Shown here one piece after another: positions 1 through 9,275 of a stretch of DNA of 64,000 nucleotides; the first letter of the stretch is position 1; each line of letters starts with the position of its first letter. The notes below the pieces were generated by a model that saw nothing but the letters and a program-made list of their open reading frames with translations, was not told where the DNA came from and did not search any database. Source of the stretch: Halomonas sp. ALS9 (GTDB taxonomy: Bacteria; Pseudomonadota; Gammaproteobacteria; Pseudomonadales; Halomonadaceae). The DNA lies in the NCBI RefSeq assembly GCF_001651035.1, contig NZ_LXRG01000110.1, forward strand, positions 124,001 to 188,000. The letters run 5' to 3'. A program made the position numbers and the translations under genes.

Positions 1-82
1 AGGGCAGCCGCTCTAACGGCAGCAGTGTGTCCAGTCGGTGGCGGCTGATCACCCAGCTTATCCGCAGCAGGCGCAGACTCAT
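1..82 (-). CDS. ubiB: UbiB, ubiquinone biosynthesis atypical kinase (5' end only)
   Basis: Only the first 27 codons are in the window; the gene continues past base 1. The visible N-terminus starts MSLRLLRISWVISRHRLD, which fits the start of UbiB proteins. UbiB is a membrane-associated ADCK-type kinase/ATPase needed for coenzyme Q synthesis. Its ATG overlaps the stop codon of ubiJ (ATGA), so the two are translationally coupled. The order ubiE-ubiJ-ubiB is conserved in gammaproteobacteria and supports the call more than the short peptide does. Confidence 0.8.
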   Translation of the reverse strand, partial: MSLRLLRISWVISRHRLDTLLPLERLP

Positions 83-735
83 GGGCGCGACTCCTGTGAC
101 GCGGGCTGGCGCTGCTCCAGTCGTCGCTCTAAGCGGTTTAGGCGCGCTTCTAAACGGTCGGTCGCCACCTCCAGCTCAGTAAGATGCTCGCGGAGTAGGT
201 TACGCTGCTGTCGTCCGGGTAGCAGGCGGGCCTCTTCAAAGACATATTCAGATACATCCTGCATTAGCTCGTCTTTGGTACGTAGACCCCAGCGGGCAGC
301 ACGGCGCAGGCCTTCGGCCAAGGAGTGGGCGGGCATATCGCCTAACCAGCGGGCCAGCTCGTTTTCCCAGTCGATGTCCAGATCGAGGAGCAGGTCGCGG
401 GTGGCTTCAAGCAGATGAATACGCCCGCGCACGGCTAGCTTGCCGTCAAACATAAGACGTTCAACCGACGCCCCGCTGAGCCACTCTGAAAACGTTTCTG
501 AGGTGAGTTCGACCACGGCGTCTACGTCGGTTTCATCAACGTCATCGCCGCGCATCAGGTCGAGCCCGGCGTGATGATAGTGAATGACCAGCGCTAAATG
601 AGGCTGCTCCAGGCGCACCAGTAATCGACTGCCTGCCAGCTGGGCCAGCCGTGCAGGCGCCGCCGGATCACGGGCGAGTAGGGCATTGAGCGTGCGTTCA
701 CAACCGGCCAGCAGCAGGGTCGGGGTTACCAGCAT
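79..735 (-). CDS. ubiJ: UbiJ, SCP2-domain ubiquinone biosynthesis accessory factor
   Basis: This 218-residue protein is placed between ubiE and ubiB, where UbiJ is found. It is a lipid-binding accessory protein that with UbiK helps the Ubi enzymes act on the hydrophobic quinone precursors. The N-terminal half (about residues 10-115) is the SCP2-like sterol-carrier domain. The C-terminal third is rich in Arg, Glu and Leu and reads as a coiled coil (LEVATDRLEARLNRLERRL), the part expected to pair with UbiK. I start at the Met of MLVTPTLLLAGCE. An in-frame start 48 bases upstream would place a Cys-rich peptide made from the 15-bp repeats in front of it, which looks wrong. The stop overlaps the ubiB start by four bases. 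Confidence 0.88.
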   Translation of the reverse strand: MLVTPTLLLAGCERTLNALLARDPAAPARLAQLAGSRLLVRLEQPHLALVIHYHHAGLDLMRGDDVDETDVDAVVELTSETFSEWLSGASVERLMFDGKLAVRGRIHLLEATRDLLLDLDIDWENELARWLGDMPAHSLAEGLRRAARWGLRTKDELMQDVSEYVFEEARLLPGRQQRNLLREHLTELEVATDRLEARLNRLERRLEQRQPASQESRP

Positions 736-757
736 GCTGACCTCTTGGCAGTGAATG

Positions 758-817
758 TCAGGGCACAAAACGTCAGAGCACACAAAATCAGGGCACCAAA
801 AATCAGAGCAACAAAAA
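758..817 (-). repeat. Four-copy 15-bp degenerate tandem repeat between ubiE and ubiJ
   Basis: Exactly 60 bases divide into four 15-base units on the plus strand: tcagggcacaaaacg, tcagagcacacaaaa, tcagggcaccaaaaa, tcagagcaacaaaaa. A fifth partial unit (tcatagctt) runs into the 3' end of ubiE, and its first three bases are the ubiE stop codon read from the other strand. On the coding strand each unit ends in TGA. The array fills most of the 82-base spacer. No protein-coding role is seen. Confidence 0.85.
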
Positions 818-1573
818 TCATAGCTTAATGCCGCGGTGCAGGGCCACGATACCGCCGGTCAGGTTGGTGTACTCGACCCGCTCGAGCCCTGCATCTTCCA
901 TCATGGCTTTGAGCGTTTCCTGATCCGGGTGCATGCGAATCGACTCCGCCAGGTAACGATAGCTATCGCCATCGCCTGCCACCAGTTCGCCCATTTTGGG
1001 CAGCAGGCGGAAGGAGTATTCGTCGTAAGCTTTGGATAGCAGCGGGTTGTTGGGCTTGGAGAACTCCAGTACCAACAAGCGTCCGCCGGGTTTAAGCACG
1101 CGGGTCATGGAGCGCAGTGCGGCGTCCTTGTCGGTGACGTTGCGCAGGCCAAAGGCAATGGTGATGCAGTCGAAGCTGTTGTCAGGAAACGGCAGGCTTT
1201 CGGCATTGGCTTGCACATACTCAACGTTGCCGCCTACACCGTTATCCATCAGCTTGTCGCGGCCTACTTTGAGCATCGAGGCATTGATGTCGGCGAGTAC
1301 GACTTTGCCCCGGGGGCCAACCAAACGAGAAAACTTAAGGGTTAAATCCCCGGTGCCGCCGGCGATGTCCAGCACGTGGTGACCGGGGCGCACGCCTGCA
1401 CGCTCGATGGTCATGCGCTTCCATATCCGGTGTATACCCATGGACATCAGGTCGTTCATTACATCGTAGCGGGCAGCTACCGAGTGGAAGACATCAGCTA
1501 CTCGCGAGGCTTTTTCATCAACAGGGACTTCCTGAAAACCAAAGTCAGTAGTGCGTTTTTCTGTGGGGCTCAT
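818..1573 (-). CDS. ubiE: UbiE, C-methyltransferase of ubiquinone/menaquinone biosynthesis
   Basis: SAM-dependent methyltransferase of 251 residues, the normal UbiE length. It methylates carbon of 2-polyprenyl-6-methoxy-benzoquinol in ubiquinone synthesis (and demethylmenaquinol where menaquinone is made). Motif I is seen at residues 67-80 ([14 protein letters not shown]). The N-terminal signature [20 protein letters not shown] and the C-terminal [12 protein letters not shown] are family hallmarks. It is the first gene of a ubiE-ubiJ-ubiB run on the minus strand, separated from ubiJ by the 15-bp repeat array. Confidence 0.97.
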   Translation of the reverse strand: MSPTEKRTTDFGFQEVPVDEKASRVADVFHSVAARYDVMNDLMSMGIHRIWKRMTIERAGVRPGHHVLDIAGGTGDLTLKFSRLVGPRGKVVLADINASMLKVGRDKLMDNGVGGNVEYVQANAESLPFPDNSFDCITIAFGLRNVTDKDAALRSMTRVLKPGGRLLVLEFSKPNNPLLSKAYDEYSFRLLPKMGELVAGDGDSYRYLAESIRMHPDQETLKAMMEDAGLERVEYTNLTGGIVALHRGIKL

Positions 1574-1711
1574 TGGGCAGTAGCTCCCGAATTCGAGGCG
1601 GTGGCAAATCGACCGTCAGTCTTTTGACCCATGGGCCGACGCGATAAAGAAGTTAGCGTCATTGTAGCCTTCTCCACCCTGACTTGTCTTCGTCTTGTCT
1701 GAGGCGTGCGG

Positions 1712-2095
1712 TCACAGCTGCTTGAATTGAATACTGGCAGGCTCTCGCGAGGCACCGGCTTCTTCTAAGCGCTGCAAGTAATTGTTCCAGTAGGCCTCTT
1801 GGTGGCAAGCGAGATCCAACAGGTAGTTCCAACTGAACAGCCCGCTGTCGTGACCATCGTCAAAGTGCAGTTTCAGCGCGTAGTTGCCTGCCTGGGTAAT
1901 ATTTTGCAGGCCGACATCTTTTTTACCCACTTGTAGTACCGCCGTGTCGCCGCCGTGACCGCGCACCTCGGCAGAAGGTGAATAGACACGCAGTAACTCT
2001 ACCGGCAGCCGGTAGTTTTCGCCGCTGGCGTAGCCAAGTTCCAACTCGCGGGCCTGCTTATGGTAGTGAACCCGAGTGGGGGTAGGGGCATTCAT
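1712..2095 (-). CDS. DUF971 (gamma-butyrobetaine hydroxylase-like N-terminal) protein
   Basis: This 127-residue protein consists of one DUF971 domain, the small fold found at the N-terminus of gamma-butyrobetaine hydroxylase and in stand-alone proteins. Family features seen are the start with VHYHKQARELELGY, the LPVELLRVYSPSAEV stretch and the C-terminal SWNYLLDLACHQEAYW. Stand-alone members have been linked to iron-sulfur or metal handling, but the role of this one is not known. It lies between hslU and ubiE, a position common in pseudomonads and relatives. The start has a GAGG ribosome-binding site. The fold is sure, the function is not. Confidence 0.85.
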   Translation of the reverse strand: MNAPTPTRVHYHKQARELELGYASGENYRLPVELLRVYSPSAEVRGHGGDTAVLQVGKKDVGLQNITQAGNYALKLHFDDGHDSGLFSWNYLLDLACHQEAYWNNYLQRLEEAGASREPASIQFKQL

Positions 2096-2139
2096 AATGA
2101 GACCTCATCGCTCAGTGTCATAGAAGCGACTGACATAGC

Positions 2140-2166
2140 AGCAAGCCCGCAGAGAGCGGGCTTGCT
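2140..2166. terminator. Strong hairpin between hslU and the DUF971 gene
   Basis: Perfect 11-bp inverted repeat (agcaagcccgc / gcgggcttgct) with a 5-base loop in the spacer between hslU and the DUF971 gene. It has no clean T-run on either side, so it may slow rather than stop transcription, or protect mRNA ends. A 15-bp degenerate repeat starts 5 bases beyond it. Confidence 0.5.
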
Positions 2167-2170
2167 GTTG

Positions 2171-2212
2171 CTGGCTATACCAATGCTGACTATACCAGTG
2201 CTGATAATAACG
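2171..2212. repeat. 15-bp degenerate tandem repeat downstream of hslU
   Basis: Units ctggctataccaatg and ctgactataccagtg (2 mismatches), then a partial third unit ctgataataacg. It lies between the hairpin at 2140-2166 and the hslU stop codon. Confidence 0.7.
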
Positions 2213-2223
2213 CGAGGCGCAGC

Positions 2224-3546
2224 TTATAAAATATACCGCGATAGATCTTCGTCGACCGCCAGTTCGCCAAGCTGGGCATTGACGTAGTCGCCATCAATGA
2301 CCAGCGGGCTATCCATATCGCCGCCCCTGAAAGAAGCTTCTTCCAACAGCCGCTCCATTACCGTGTGCAGGCGGCGGGCGCCGATATTCTCGGTGCCTTC
2401 ATTAACCTGCCAGGAGATCTGGGCGATACGCTCGATACCATCGGCAGTGAACTCAATGTCGAGCCCTTCGGTGGCCAGCAGCGCCTGATACTGCTTGGTC
2501 AGCGACGCGGAAGGCTCGGTAAGGATGCGTTTGAAATCGTTGGGCGTTAGCGCGTCAAGCTCAACGCGAATCGGTAACCGCCCCTGCAGTTCAGGAATCA
2601 GATCCGACGGGCGCGACAGATGGAACGCGCCAGAAGCGATAAACAGGATATGGTCGGTCTTGACCATGCCGTACTTGGTTGACACGGTAGAGCCTTCAAT
2701 CAGCGGCAGCAGGTCGCGCTGAACACCCTCACGGGAGACTTCGCCACCACTGGATTGACCGCTGCCCTTGGCGACTTTATCGATCTCGTCCAGGAACACG
2801 ATGCCGTGTTGTTCCACCGAGTAGACCGCACGGGCCTTGATCTCTTCTTCGTTGACCAGTTTGCCGGCTTCTTCATCGCGCAGCAGTACCAGCGCCTCTT
2901 TCACCGTAACGCGGCGGTGTTCACGCTTCTGCTGGCCCATGTTGGAGAACATGCTCTGCAGTTGGCTGGTCATCTCTTCCATGCCCGGCGGGGTCATGAT
3001 ATCGATGCCTGGGCCCTGGGAGGAGATCTCGATATCGATCTCTTTATCGTCCAGATGGCCCTCGCGCAGCTTCTTGCGGAAGGTTTGGCGGGTGCCGCTG
3101 TCTTCGCGGGGCTTATCTTCCTGGCCCCGCGGCGGCGGTAGCAGGGCATCGAGTACGCGGTCTTCAGCCGCATCTTCGGCGCGGTGGCTGACTTCTTCCT
3201 TGGCCTGTTCGCGTACCATCTTGATGGCGGCTTCCATTAAGTCGCGAATAATTGACTCAACGTCGCGGCCTACGTAGCCAACTTCGGTAAACTTGGTCGC
3301 TTCAACCTTGATAAACGGCGCTTTGGCCAGCTTGGCCAAACGGCGGGCAATTTCGGTCTTACCGACACCGGTGGGGCCAATCATCAAAATGTTTTTGGGC
3401 GTAACTTCCGGGCGCAGGTCATCGTCAAGCTGCATGCGGCGCCAGCGGTTGCGCAGGGCGATGGCAACGGCACGTTTAGCATCCTGTTGACCAATAATGT
3501 ACTGATCCAGGGCGTGAACAATTTCGCGGGGTGTCATCTGAGTCAT
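2224..3546 (-). CDS. hslU: HslU, ATPase subunit of the HslUV protease
   Basis: AAA+ unfoldase of 440 residues that feeds substrates into the HslV peptidase in the cytoplasm. Walker A is at residues 57-64 (GPTGVGKT) and Walker B is IVFLDEIDK near residue 255. The central I domain is acidic and charged. The C-terminus ends EDLSRYIL, the conserved tail that inserts into HslV and opens it. It follows hslV by 45 bases on the same strand. hslVU is usually heat-shock controlled, but I did not find a clear sigma-32 promoter here. Confidence 0.98.
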   Translation of the reverse strand: MTQMTPREIVHALDQYIIGQQDAKRAVAIALRNRWRRMQLDDDLRPEVTPKNILMIGPTGVGKTEIARRLAKLAKAPFIKVEATKFTEVGYVGRDVESIIRDLMEAAIKMVREQAKEEVSHRAEDAAEDRVLDALLPPPRGQEDKPREDSGTRQTFRKKLREGHLDDKEIDIEISSQGPGIDIMTPPGMEEMTSQLQSMFSNMGQQKREHRRVTVKEALVLLRDEEAGKLVNEEEIKARAVYSVEQHGIVFLDEIDKVAKGSGQSSGGEVSREGVQRDLLPLIEGSTVSTKYGMVKTDHILFIASGAFHLSRPSDLIPELQGRLPIRVELDALTPNDFKRILTEPSASLTKQYQALLATEGLDIEFTADGIERIAQISWQVNEGTENIGARRLHTVMERLLEEASFRGGDMDSPLVIDGDYVNAQLGELAVDEDLSRYIL

Positions 3547-3591
3547 ATAAGTAACCTTAGTGTGCAGTGAGCGGCGTTTGGGGATCGCAGG

Positions 3592-4125
3592 TTAGCGATC
3601 GTCAATCGACAGCTCTTCGAGGGTCACGTGGTGGTTGGTGAATACACAGATATCACCAGCGATCGAAAGCGACTTCTCGGTAATTTCACGCGCCGAAAGT
3701 TCGGTGTTTTCCAGTAGCGCTCGGGCGCTGGCCTGGGCGAAGTTGCCCCCAGAGCCAATGGCAATAATGCCGCGCTCGGGTTCGACTACGTCACCGTTAC
3801 CGGTAATGATCAGCGAGGCGCTATGATCGGCGACGGCGAGCAGCGCTTCCAGGCGGCGCAGCGCCCGGTCGGTGCGCCAATCTTTGGCCAGCTCAACGGC
3901 GGCCTTGGTCAAATGGCCCTGGTATTTTTCCAGCTGGGCTTCAAAGCGCTCAAATAAGGTGAAGGCGTCCGCGGTGCCCCCGGCAAACCCGGCCAGTACC
4001 TTGCCGCGATAGAGGCGGCGCACTTTGCTGGCGTTACCCTTCATTACGGTATTGCCCAGCGACACTTGGCCGTCGCCAGCGAGGGCGACCTGGTTACCAC
4101 GGCGGACAGAGACAATGGTGGTCAT
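3592..4125 (-). CDS. hslV: HslV, peptidase subunit of the HslUV protease
   Basis: Threonine peptidase of 177 residues with proteasome beta-subunit fold. The start MTTIVSVRR exposes Thr2 as the catalytic N-terminal nucleophile after Met removal. Further family motifs are [13 protein letters not shown] and [18 protein letters not shown] chose this start, not one 78 bases upstream, because only it puts the threonine at the N-terminus, and because an AAGGAG site lies just upstream (plus-strand ctcctt at 4134-4139). Confidence 0.97.
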   Translation of the reverse strand: MTTIVSVRRGNQVALAGDGQVSLGNTVMKGNASKVRRLYRGKVLAGFAGGTADAFTLFERFEAQLEKYQGHLTKAAVELAKDWRTDRALRRLEALLAVADHSASLIITGNGDVVEPERGIIAIGSGGNFAQASARALLENTELSAREITEKSLSIAGDICVFTNHHVTLEELSIDDR

Positions 4126-4210
4126 GGAGATAACTCCTTGGGGGGAGGCGTGCTCCCGATGACTGATCGGCCGCTGCTGGCGGCCGTAAAAAAAGCGATT
4201 CACAACAAAA

Positions 4211-4243
4211 TGCGGGCGGCTGATAAAAAATCAACCGCCCGCA
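4211..4243 (-). terminator. Intrinsic terminator between the SPOR gene and hslV
   Basis: Inverted repeat tgcgggcgg-tgat / atca-ccgcccgca around a short A-rich loop. On the minus strand it is followed by TTTTGTTGTG. This should end the argS-SPOR transcript, which makes hslVU a separate unit. Confidence 0.7.
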
Positions 4244-4263
4244 GGGTATTCAGCCGGGGATTA

Positions 4264-5001
4264 TCAGTTTTGCAGTTGAATAAGCAGCGGTTCGATACCT
4301 TGGGTATTCATTAAATCCTGAGCTCGGTTCAGCTCACGGGTGTCCTCGTAAGGCCCTACTTGTACGCGGTGCCAGGTATTGCCGTCGGCCTGTACTTCGC
4401 TGATTTCTGCCAGCAGGCTTAAATTACGCAGTCGACCGCGCAGCTGTTCGGCGTCGCTTGCTTCGCGAAATGAGGCCGCCTGAAGCATATAGCGCCCTGG
4501 GGTGTTGGTGGCCGCTTCATTTTTTTGGGCTGCTGACACCTGATCCTCAGGCCGGGTATTGGCGGCAATGACCTGGGCGATAGGGTCGTCGCCTGCTGCG
4601 CCAGCGGCCGCTTCGCTATCCGCTGTGGGTTCTGGCGCCTCTGGGCGCACAACGCTTGACGGCAGCGAAACGCCTGGGGCAATGACCTCGGTTTCCGGCA
4701 GCAGGGTGTAAAACTCAAACGTCGGCATTGACGGCTCGGCGGCCTCCTCGGTTTCCCGGGCGGCAGCGCGCTCTTCGCTGCCCGAGGGTTTGGGCATCAC
4801 TGTGGCTTGGGGCGTGTCACTCGGTTGTTCTTGCCAGGGAGCGGTACCGTGCTGGTGCTGCGCCAAAAAGAAACCAGCGGCCATGCCAGCAAGGCCCCAC
4901 AGCCAGCCGGGTAGGCGAAAGCCGCCGCCTGAACTGCGATTGGACTTGCGCTGCGATGTGGCGCCGCGGCGAGGGGCGGGCTTTTTGCGCGGGCTAGCCA
5001 T
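4264..5001 (-). CDS. SPOR-domain membrane protein (FtsN-like)
   Basis: This 245-residue protein has a basic cytoplasmic N-terminus, one membrane segment at about residues 30-47, a long low-complexity periplasmic linker rich in Pro, Glu and Ala, and a C-terminal SPOR domain (about 168-244; begins GRYMLQAASF). SPOR domains bind denuded septal peptidoglycan, so a role in cell division or cell-wall remodelling is likely. The layout is like FtsN, and genes at this site are often annotated as FtsN-like. It starts 3 bases after argS ends and is surely co-transcribed with it. Whether it is the functional FtsN cannot be settled from sequence. Confidence 0.88.
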   Translation of the reverse strand: MASPRKKPAPRRGATSQRKSNRSSGGGFRLPGWLWGLAGMAAGFFLAQHQHGTAPWQEQPSDTPQATVMPKPSGSEERAAARETEEAAEPSMPTFEFYTLLPETEVIAPGVSLPSSVVRPEAPEPTADSEAAAGAAGDDPIAQVIAANTRPEDQVSAAQKNEAATNTPGRYMLQAASFREASDAEQLRGRLRNLSLLAEISEVQADGNTWHRVQVGPYEDTRELNRAQDLMNTQGIEPLLIQLQN

Positions 5002-5004
5002 TGC

Positions 5005-6690
5005 TTACATCTCCTCTGGGGCGCTAACCCCCATTAAATCAAGCCCGTTGCGTAGCACTTGACGGGTGGCGAGGCCCAGTGCCAAACGCGTATTGCGTAG
5101 GGTGTCATCCTCGACCATGACTTTGACGGCGTTGTAGCAGGTGTGGAAATCGCCTGAAAGATCAAGCAGATACTGAGCAACCTGCTGGGGCTCGCGATTT
5201 TTGGCCGCGGTTTCAACAACTTCAGGGAAGCGCGCCAAACGGTTCAGCACAGCTTTCTCCTGGTCGCTGTCGAGTAGCGCAAGATTAGCCAGCGCCAGCG
5301 CGTGATCAAACGGTTGGCCGGCATCCTGGGCCTTGCGCAGCATGCTGCATACCCGGGCGTGGGCGTACTGGATGTAGTAAACCGGGTTGTCGTTGGACTG
5401 GGAGCGGGCCAGGTCGATATCAAAGGTGAGCTGTGAGTCGGCGCGGCGTGCGGCGAGGAAGAAGCGCGTGGCATCGCGGCCCACTTCATCGATCAAGTCG
5501 CGCACGGTGACGTAGCTACCGGCGCGCTTGGAGAGTTTCACCTCAACGCCAGAGCGGGTCACCATGACCATCTGGTGGAGCACATAGTCGGGCCAGCCTT
5601 TGGGGATGCCCACCTCCAGCGCCTGTAAACCGGCGCGCACGCGGGTGACGGTGGAGTGGTGGTCGGCGCCCTGTTCGTTGATCACGGTTTTGAAGCCGCG
5701 CTGCCACTTGTCCAGGTGGTAGGCCACATCGGGTAGGAAGTAGGTGTAGCCGCCGTCGCGTTTGCGCATCACGCGGTCTTTGTCATCACCGAAGTCGGTG
5801 GTGCGTAGCCACATGGCGCCGTCATCTTCATAGGTGTGGCCCGCGCTCACCAGCTTCTCAACGGTGGCGTCTACCTTGCCATCTTCGTAGAGTGATGACT
5901 CCAGGAAATAGACGTCAAACTCGACGCCGAAGGCCTTGAGATCCAGATCCTGCTCGCGACGCAGCCACGCCACGGCAAACGCTTGAATGGCGTCTAAATC
6001 GTCAGGATCTTTTTTGGCGGTGACTTCGCGGTCATCGGCGCTGACCGTTTTGCCTGCCAAGTAGTCGTTGGCGACATCGACGATATATTCGCCGCGATAG
6101 CCATCTTCGGGCCAGCTTTCATCGTCAGGGCCCAGGCCTTTTACCCGCGCCTGCACTGAACGGGCCAGATTGGCGATCTGGGCGCCCGCGTCGTTGTAGT
6201 AGAACTCGCGGGTGACATCAAAACCGGTGGCTTCGAGCAGGCGGCAGAGACAGTCGCCAATTGCCGCGCCGCGACCATGACCAACATGGAGCGGGCCAGT
6301 GGGGTTGGCGGAAACGAACTCGACCTGAACTTTTGCCCCTTTACCTGCCATGCTGCGCCCAAAGGTGTCGCCGCAGTCGAGCACCTGGGCAACGATTTGC
6401 GCCGCGGCGTCGGCGGCGGCGAAAAAATTGATAAAGCCGGGGCCCGCAACCTCGGTTTTTTGGATGGCGTCGCTGTCGGGCAGCGCTTCAACCAGCGCAT
6501 TGGCTAATTCGCGCGGGTTTTTGCCAGCCGGTTTGGCCAGCATCAGTGCCAGATTGGTGGCGTAATCGCCGTGGGCCTTGTCTTTAGTCGGGTCGACTTT
6601 GATGCTGGGTTGTAGGTCGTTGGGCAGCACGCCTTGGTGCTTGAGCGCGGTGACTGCGCCTTCGAGCAGTGAAACTATCGTATCTTTCAT
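5005..6690 (-). CDS. argS: Arginyl-tRNA synthetase
   Basis: Class I aminoacyl-tRNA synthetase of 561 residues that charges tRNA-Arg. The HIGH-type signature is HVGHGRG at residues 135-141. A KMSKS-like loop reads [10 protein letters not shown], a reduced form normal for bacterial ArgRS. The N-terminal additional domain and the C-terminal anticodon-binding DALR domain (ending [20 protein letters not shown]) are both complete. The downstream SPOR gene is 3 bases away. priA lies 136 bases upstream on the same strand. Confidence 0.98.
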   Translation of the reverse strand: MKDTIVSLLEGAVTALKHQGVLPNDLQPSIKVDPTKDKAHGDYATNLALMLAKPAGKNPRELANALVEALPDSDAIQKTEVAGPGFINFFAAADAAAQIVAQVLDCGDTFGRSMAGKGAKVQVEFVSANPTGPLHVGHGRGAAIGDCLCRLLEATGFDVTREFYYNDAGAQIANLARSVQARVKGLGPDDESWPEDGYRGEYIVDVANDYLAGKTVSADDREVTAKKDPDDLDAIQAFAVAWLRREQDLDLKAFGVEFDVYFLESSLYEDGKVDATVEKLVSAGHTYEDDGAMWLRTTDFGDDKDRVMRKRDGGYTYFLPDVAYHLDKWQRGFKTVINEQGADHHSTVTRVRAGLQALEVGIPKGWPDYVLHQMVMVTRSGVEVKLSKRAGSYVTVRDLIDEVGRDATRFFLAARRADSQLTFDIDLARSQSNDNPVYYIQYAHARVCSMLRKAQDAGQPFDHALALANLALLDSDQEKAVLNRLARFPEVVETAAKNREPQQVAQYLLDLSGDFHTCYNAVKVMVEDDTLRNTRLALGLATRQVLRNGLDLMGVSAPEEM

Positions 6691-6813
6691 TGAGGTATCC
6701 GGTGTCGTCGGTGGCGGCGTGTGCTAACGCGCAGCTGTAAAAGGTGCGTCGGTAAGGCAGCTATTATCGGCAATTGGGCCGCAGTTTCAAAGCCGCGTGA
6801 TGGTAAGCCACGA

Positions 6814-6837
6814 TTTAGGAGAGTGTTTAGGAGAGCG
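6814..6837. repeat. 12-bp tandem duplication over the priA stop codon
   Basis: Two units, tttaggagagtg and tttaggagagcg, side by side with one mismatch. The second holds the priA stop codon (plus-strand tta at 6827-6829). Confidence 0.65.
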
Positions 6838-9085
6838 TTTGGGGGTCGATATCTATCGACCAACGTACTTTGCGCGCCTCGCGATTAGCTTCCAGCCACT
6901 GCACCAGCCAGCTAACGGCGGGGTGCAATTGGCTGCGTTTATCGGCGGCTAGCATAACGTGTAAATGGTAGCGGTTCTGGCGTCTTTCCATCGGGGCGGG
7001 CACTGGCCCTAGGCAGCGAGTGGCTACGCGGGACTCTTTGAGCCACTGGCGCAGGGCCTGGGCGGCCTGTTGCGCCGTCGCCAGAGCGGTCTCCTCTTTG
7101 GGGCTTTCGATGCGCAGCAACGCCATAAAGCAGAACGGCGGCAGTTGGGCGATGCGCCTCTCTTCGAGCATGTTGCGCGCCAGCGCCCCGTAGCCATGTT
7201 CGGCCAACTGACCCAAGTGAGGGTCGTCGGGGTGCAGGGTTTGCACCAGCACACGGCCAGGGTGGGCGGCGCGCCCCGCACGGCCTGCCACCTGTTCGAG
7301 CAACTGGGCGCTATGTTCGAGGGCGCGAAAATCTGCCGCATACAATCCGCCGTCGGCATTTACGACAACCACCAAAGTAACGTGGGGCAAGTGGTGGCCT
7401 TTGGCAAGCATTTGAGTGCCGACCAACACGCAGGGCTCACCGCGCTGTATCTCTTTTAACACTTGCTCAAAGCTATCCTTCCGTCGGGTGCTGTCACGGT
7501 CGATGCGGTGGATAGTCGTTTTTGGAAACAGCGTTTGCAGCGTCTCTTCGGTGCGCTCTGTGCCGCTACCCAGGGCGCGCAGGTCGCCGCTGCCGCACTC
7601 GGGGCAGGCATCCGGTAGGGCGCGGCGGCTATCGCAGTGGTGACAGGCCAGCAGCGGTGGCTGGCGGTGCAGCGTCATGCGCGCGTCGCACTGGTTACAA
7701 TCGGCCATCCAGCCGCAGGCGTGGCAGGCAAGCGTCGGGGCAAAGCCGCGGCGATTGATAAAAATCAGCACCTGTTTGCCAGCGCTCAAGGTGCTTTTAA
7801 TCGCCTTAATGGCACCGGGTAGCAGGCCGCCCTGACGACGCTGGTGGCGTAGGTCGATCAGTTCTAATTTGGCTGGCGGGTGCTGGCTGGGGCGCTGGGT
7901 CAGGCGAAGATGGCGGTAGGCGCCGCTAAGCGCCTGGTGCAGGCTCTCCAGGGAGGGGGTGGCACTGCCCATTAGCAGCGGAATCTTATGGTAATGGGCT
8001 CGCGCCACGGCTAAATCCCGGGCGTGGTAGCGCAAGCCGTCGTGCTGTTTGTAGGAGCCGTCGTGCTCCTCGTCGACAATAATCGCGCCGGGGTTGGCCA
8101 ACGGGGTAAAAATCGCCGAGCGGGTGCCAATAATAATCAGCGCCCGGCCGCTGGCGGCGGCTTCCCACACGTCTAAACGCTCGGGGTCGGTGAGGCCGGA
8201 ATGCAGCGCCACCACGGGAACGCGAAAGCGGCTTCTAAAGCGCGCGAGCGTCTGTGGGGTGAGGCCAATTTCCGGCACCAGTACCAGCGACTGTTTGCCC
8301 TTGGCGGCGATGGCTTCAATCAGTTGAAGATAGACTTCCGTTTTACCGCTGCCGGTGACACCTTCGAGCAAACAGGGGTGGTAGCCGCCGAGCTTTTCGT
8401 GCAGCGCTGCCAGCGCCGTTGCCTGCTCACGGTTAAGGGGTAGCGCTGGGGTTGCCAATAAGTTGCCGCTGGGCGGCGTTGGGGCCATCAGGATGTGTTC
8501 CTGGCTGGTCGCTAAGCCTTTCTTCTCTAGCGCTAATAGCTGGTCGCGGGCAAAACCATGGGCGCTAACCGCGCGCCCGGGCAGCCCGTGGGGGTGCTGG
8601 CGCAGCAGTGCATGCAGCGCCGCTTGTTTAGGTGCTCGGCTGAGTGTTTCTTCGGCGTCTTCGCCCTGGGCAAGCCAAAGGGTTTGGGTGCGACCGGCCA
8701 TCGGGTGGCCCTGGCGCAGTCGCGCGGGCATAGCGTGGTGCAGGGTGTCGCCCAGGCTGTGCTGGTAGTACCGGGCGGCGAAGCGGCATAGCCACAGCCA
8801 ATCTTCCGGCAGTGGGGCATCATCCAGTGCTTCACTGATGCTACGCAGCTGGCTGTGTGGCAGGTCACTATGGTCGGCCATTTCAACGACCACGCCGACG
8901 ACTTCGCGACGCCCAAAGGGCACTCGCACTCGCAGCCCCGTCTGCCAGCCGCAGGAGGGTGCGTGCTTGGATGGCAGGTAGTCGAACAGGCGGCGCAGCG
9001 GCGAGGGCAGAGCTACCTTAAGCACATGATCGAGTGCTTGAGACGGTCTTTGCGAAGATGCCTGCGAAGAAAAAGAGTCAGCCAA
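6827..9085 (-). CDS. priA: PriA, primosomal replication restart helicase
   Basis: A 752-residue superfamily 2 DNA helicase that reloads the replisome at collapsed forks. Seen in order: an N-terminal 3'-DNA-binding domain (VALPSPLRRLFDYLP), Walker A GVTGSGKTEVYL, a DEEH box (IVDEEHDGSYKQHDGLRYHARD), a zinc region with eight Cys (CHACG, CNQC, CHHC, CPECG), and helicase motif VI (QVAGRAGRA). The chosen start is TTG, with GGAGG four bases upstream. A later GTG at VLKVALP is possible, since many PriA proteins begin near there. The start is divergent from rpmE. Confidence 0.95.
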   Translation of the reverse strand: MADSFSSQASSQRPSQALDHVLKVALPSPLRRLFDYLPSKHAPSCGWQTGLRVRVPFGRREVVGVVVEMADHSDLPHSQLRSISEALDDAPLPEDWLWLCRFAARYYQHSLGDTLHHAMPARLRQGHPMAGRTQTLWLAQGEDAEETLSRAPKQAALHALLRQHPHGLPGRAVSAHGFARDQLLALEKKGLATSQEHILMAPTPPSGNLLATPALPLNREQATALAALHEKLGGYHPCLLEGVTGSGKTEVYLQLIEAIAAKGKQSLVLVPEIGLTPQTLARFRSRFRVPVVALHSGLTDPERLDVWEAAASGRALIIIGTRSAIFTPLANPGAIIVDEEHDGSYKQHDGLRYHARDLAVARAHYHKIPLLMGSATPSLESLHQALSGAYRHLRLTQRPSQHPPAKLELIDLRHQRRQGGLLPGAIKAIKSTLSAGKQVLIFINRRGFAPTLACHACGWMADCNQCDARMTLHRQPPLLACHHCDSRRALPDACPECGSGDLRALGSGTERTEETLQTLFPKTTIHRIDRDSTRRKDSFEQVLKEIQRGEPCVLVGTQMLAKGHHLPHVTLVVVVNADGGLYAADFRALEHSAQLLEQVAGRAGRAAHPGRVLVQTLHPDDPHLGQLAEHGYGALARNMLEERRIAQLPPFCFMALLRIESPKEETALATAQQAAQALRQWLKESRVATRCLGPVPAPMERRQNRYHLHVMLAADKRSQLHPAVSWLVQWLEANREARKVRWSIDIDPQTLS

Positions 9086-9114
9086 TTGGCCTCCGGCGTT
9101 AGTTTTGCTAGAAT
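9086..9114 (+). promoter_or_regulatory. Putative sigma-70 promoter for rpmE
   Basis: A -35-like TTGGCC and a -10-like TAGAAT are separated by 17 bases. It lies at the divergent priA/rpmE junction and would start an rpmE transcript near 9121, with a leader of about 150 bases. Inferred from consensus match only. Confidence 0.45.
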
Positions 9115-9177
9115 ATGCGACCGCTCTAAATCTTAACGATCTTTCTTTCTTTGGGAAGTGTCCCTAAAGACTATCGT

Positions 9178-9211
9178 AACGACAGGGCGGCTAACCGGTT
9201 AGTCGTTTTTT
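9178..9211 (+). promoter_or_regulatory. Terminator-like hairpin in the rpmE leader
   Basis: aacga (9178) pairs with tcgtt (ending 9207) around an inner ctaa-ccgg-ttag hairpin, and is followed by further T residues (tttt). It lies about 65 bases before the rpmE start. An alternative pairing, gacta (9169-9173) with tagtc (9200-9204), would compete with it. This is the layout of an attenuator, but it is only a fold read by eye. Confidence 0.35.
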
Positions 9212-9275
9212 CCAAACCCGTATGCGGTACCTGGCACGAGATCAGGTGGCGGCATATAGCTTCGTGAGGCTCGAG

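Noticed and set aside
736..783. Longer UbiJ with 16 extra N-terminal residues
   Set aside because: The extra codons are mostly repeat-derived sequence and the UbiJ family begins at the internal Met; no ribosome-binding site favours the long form.
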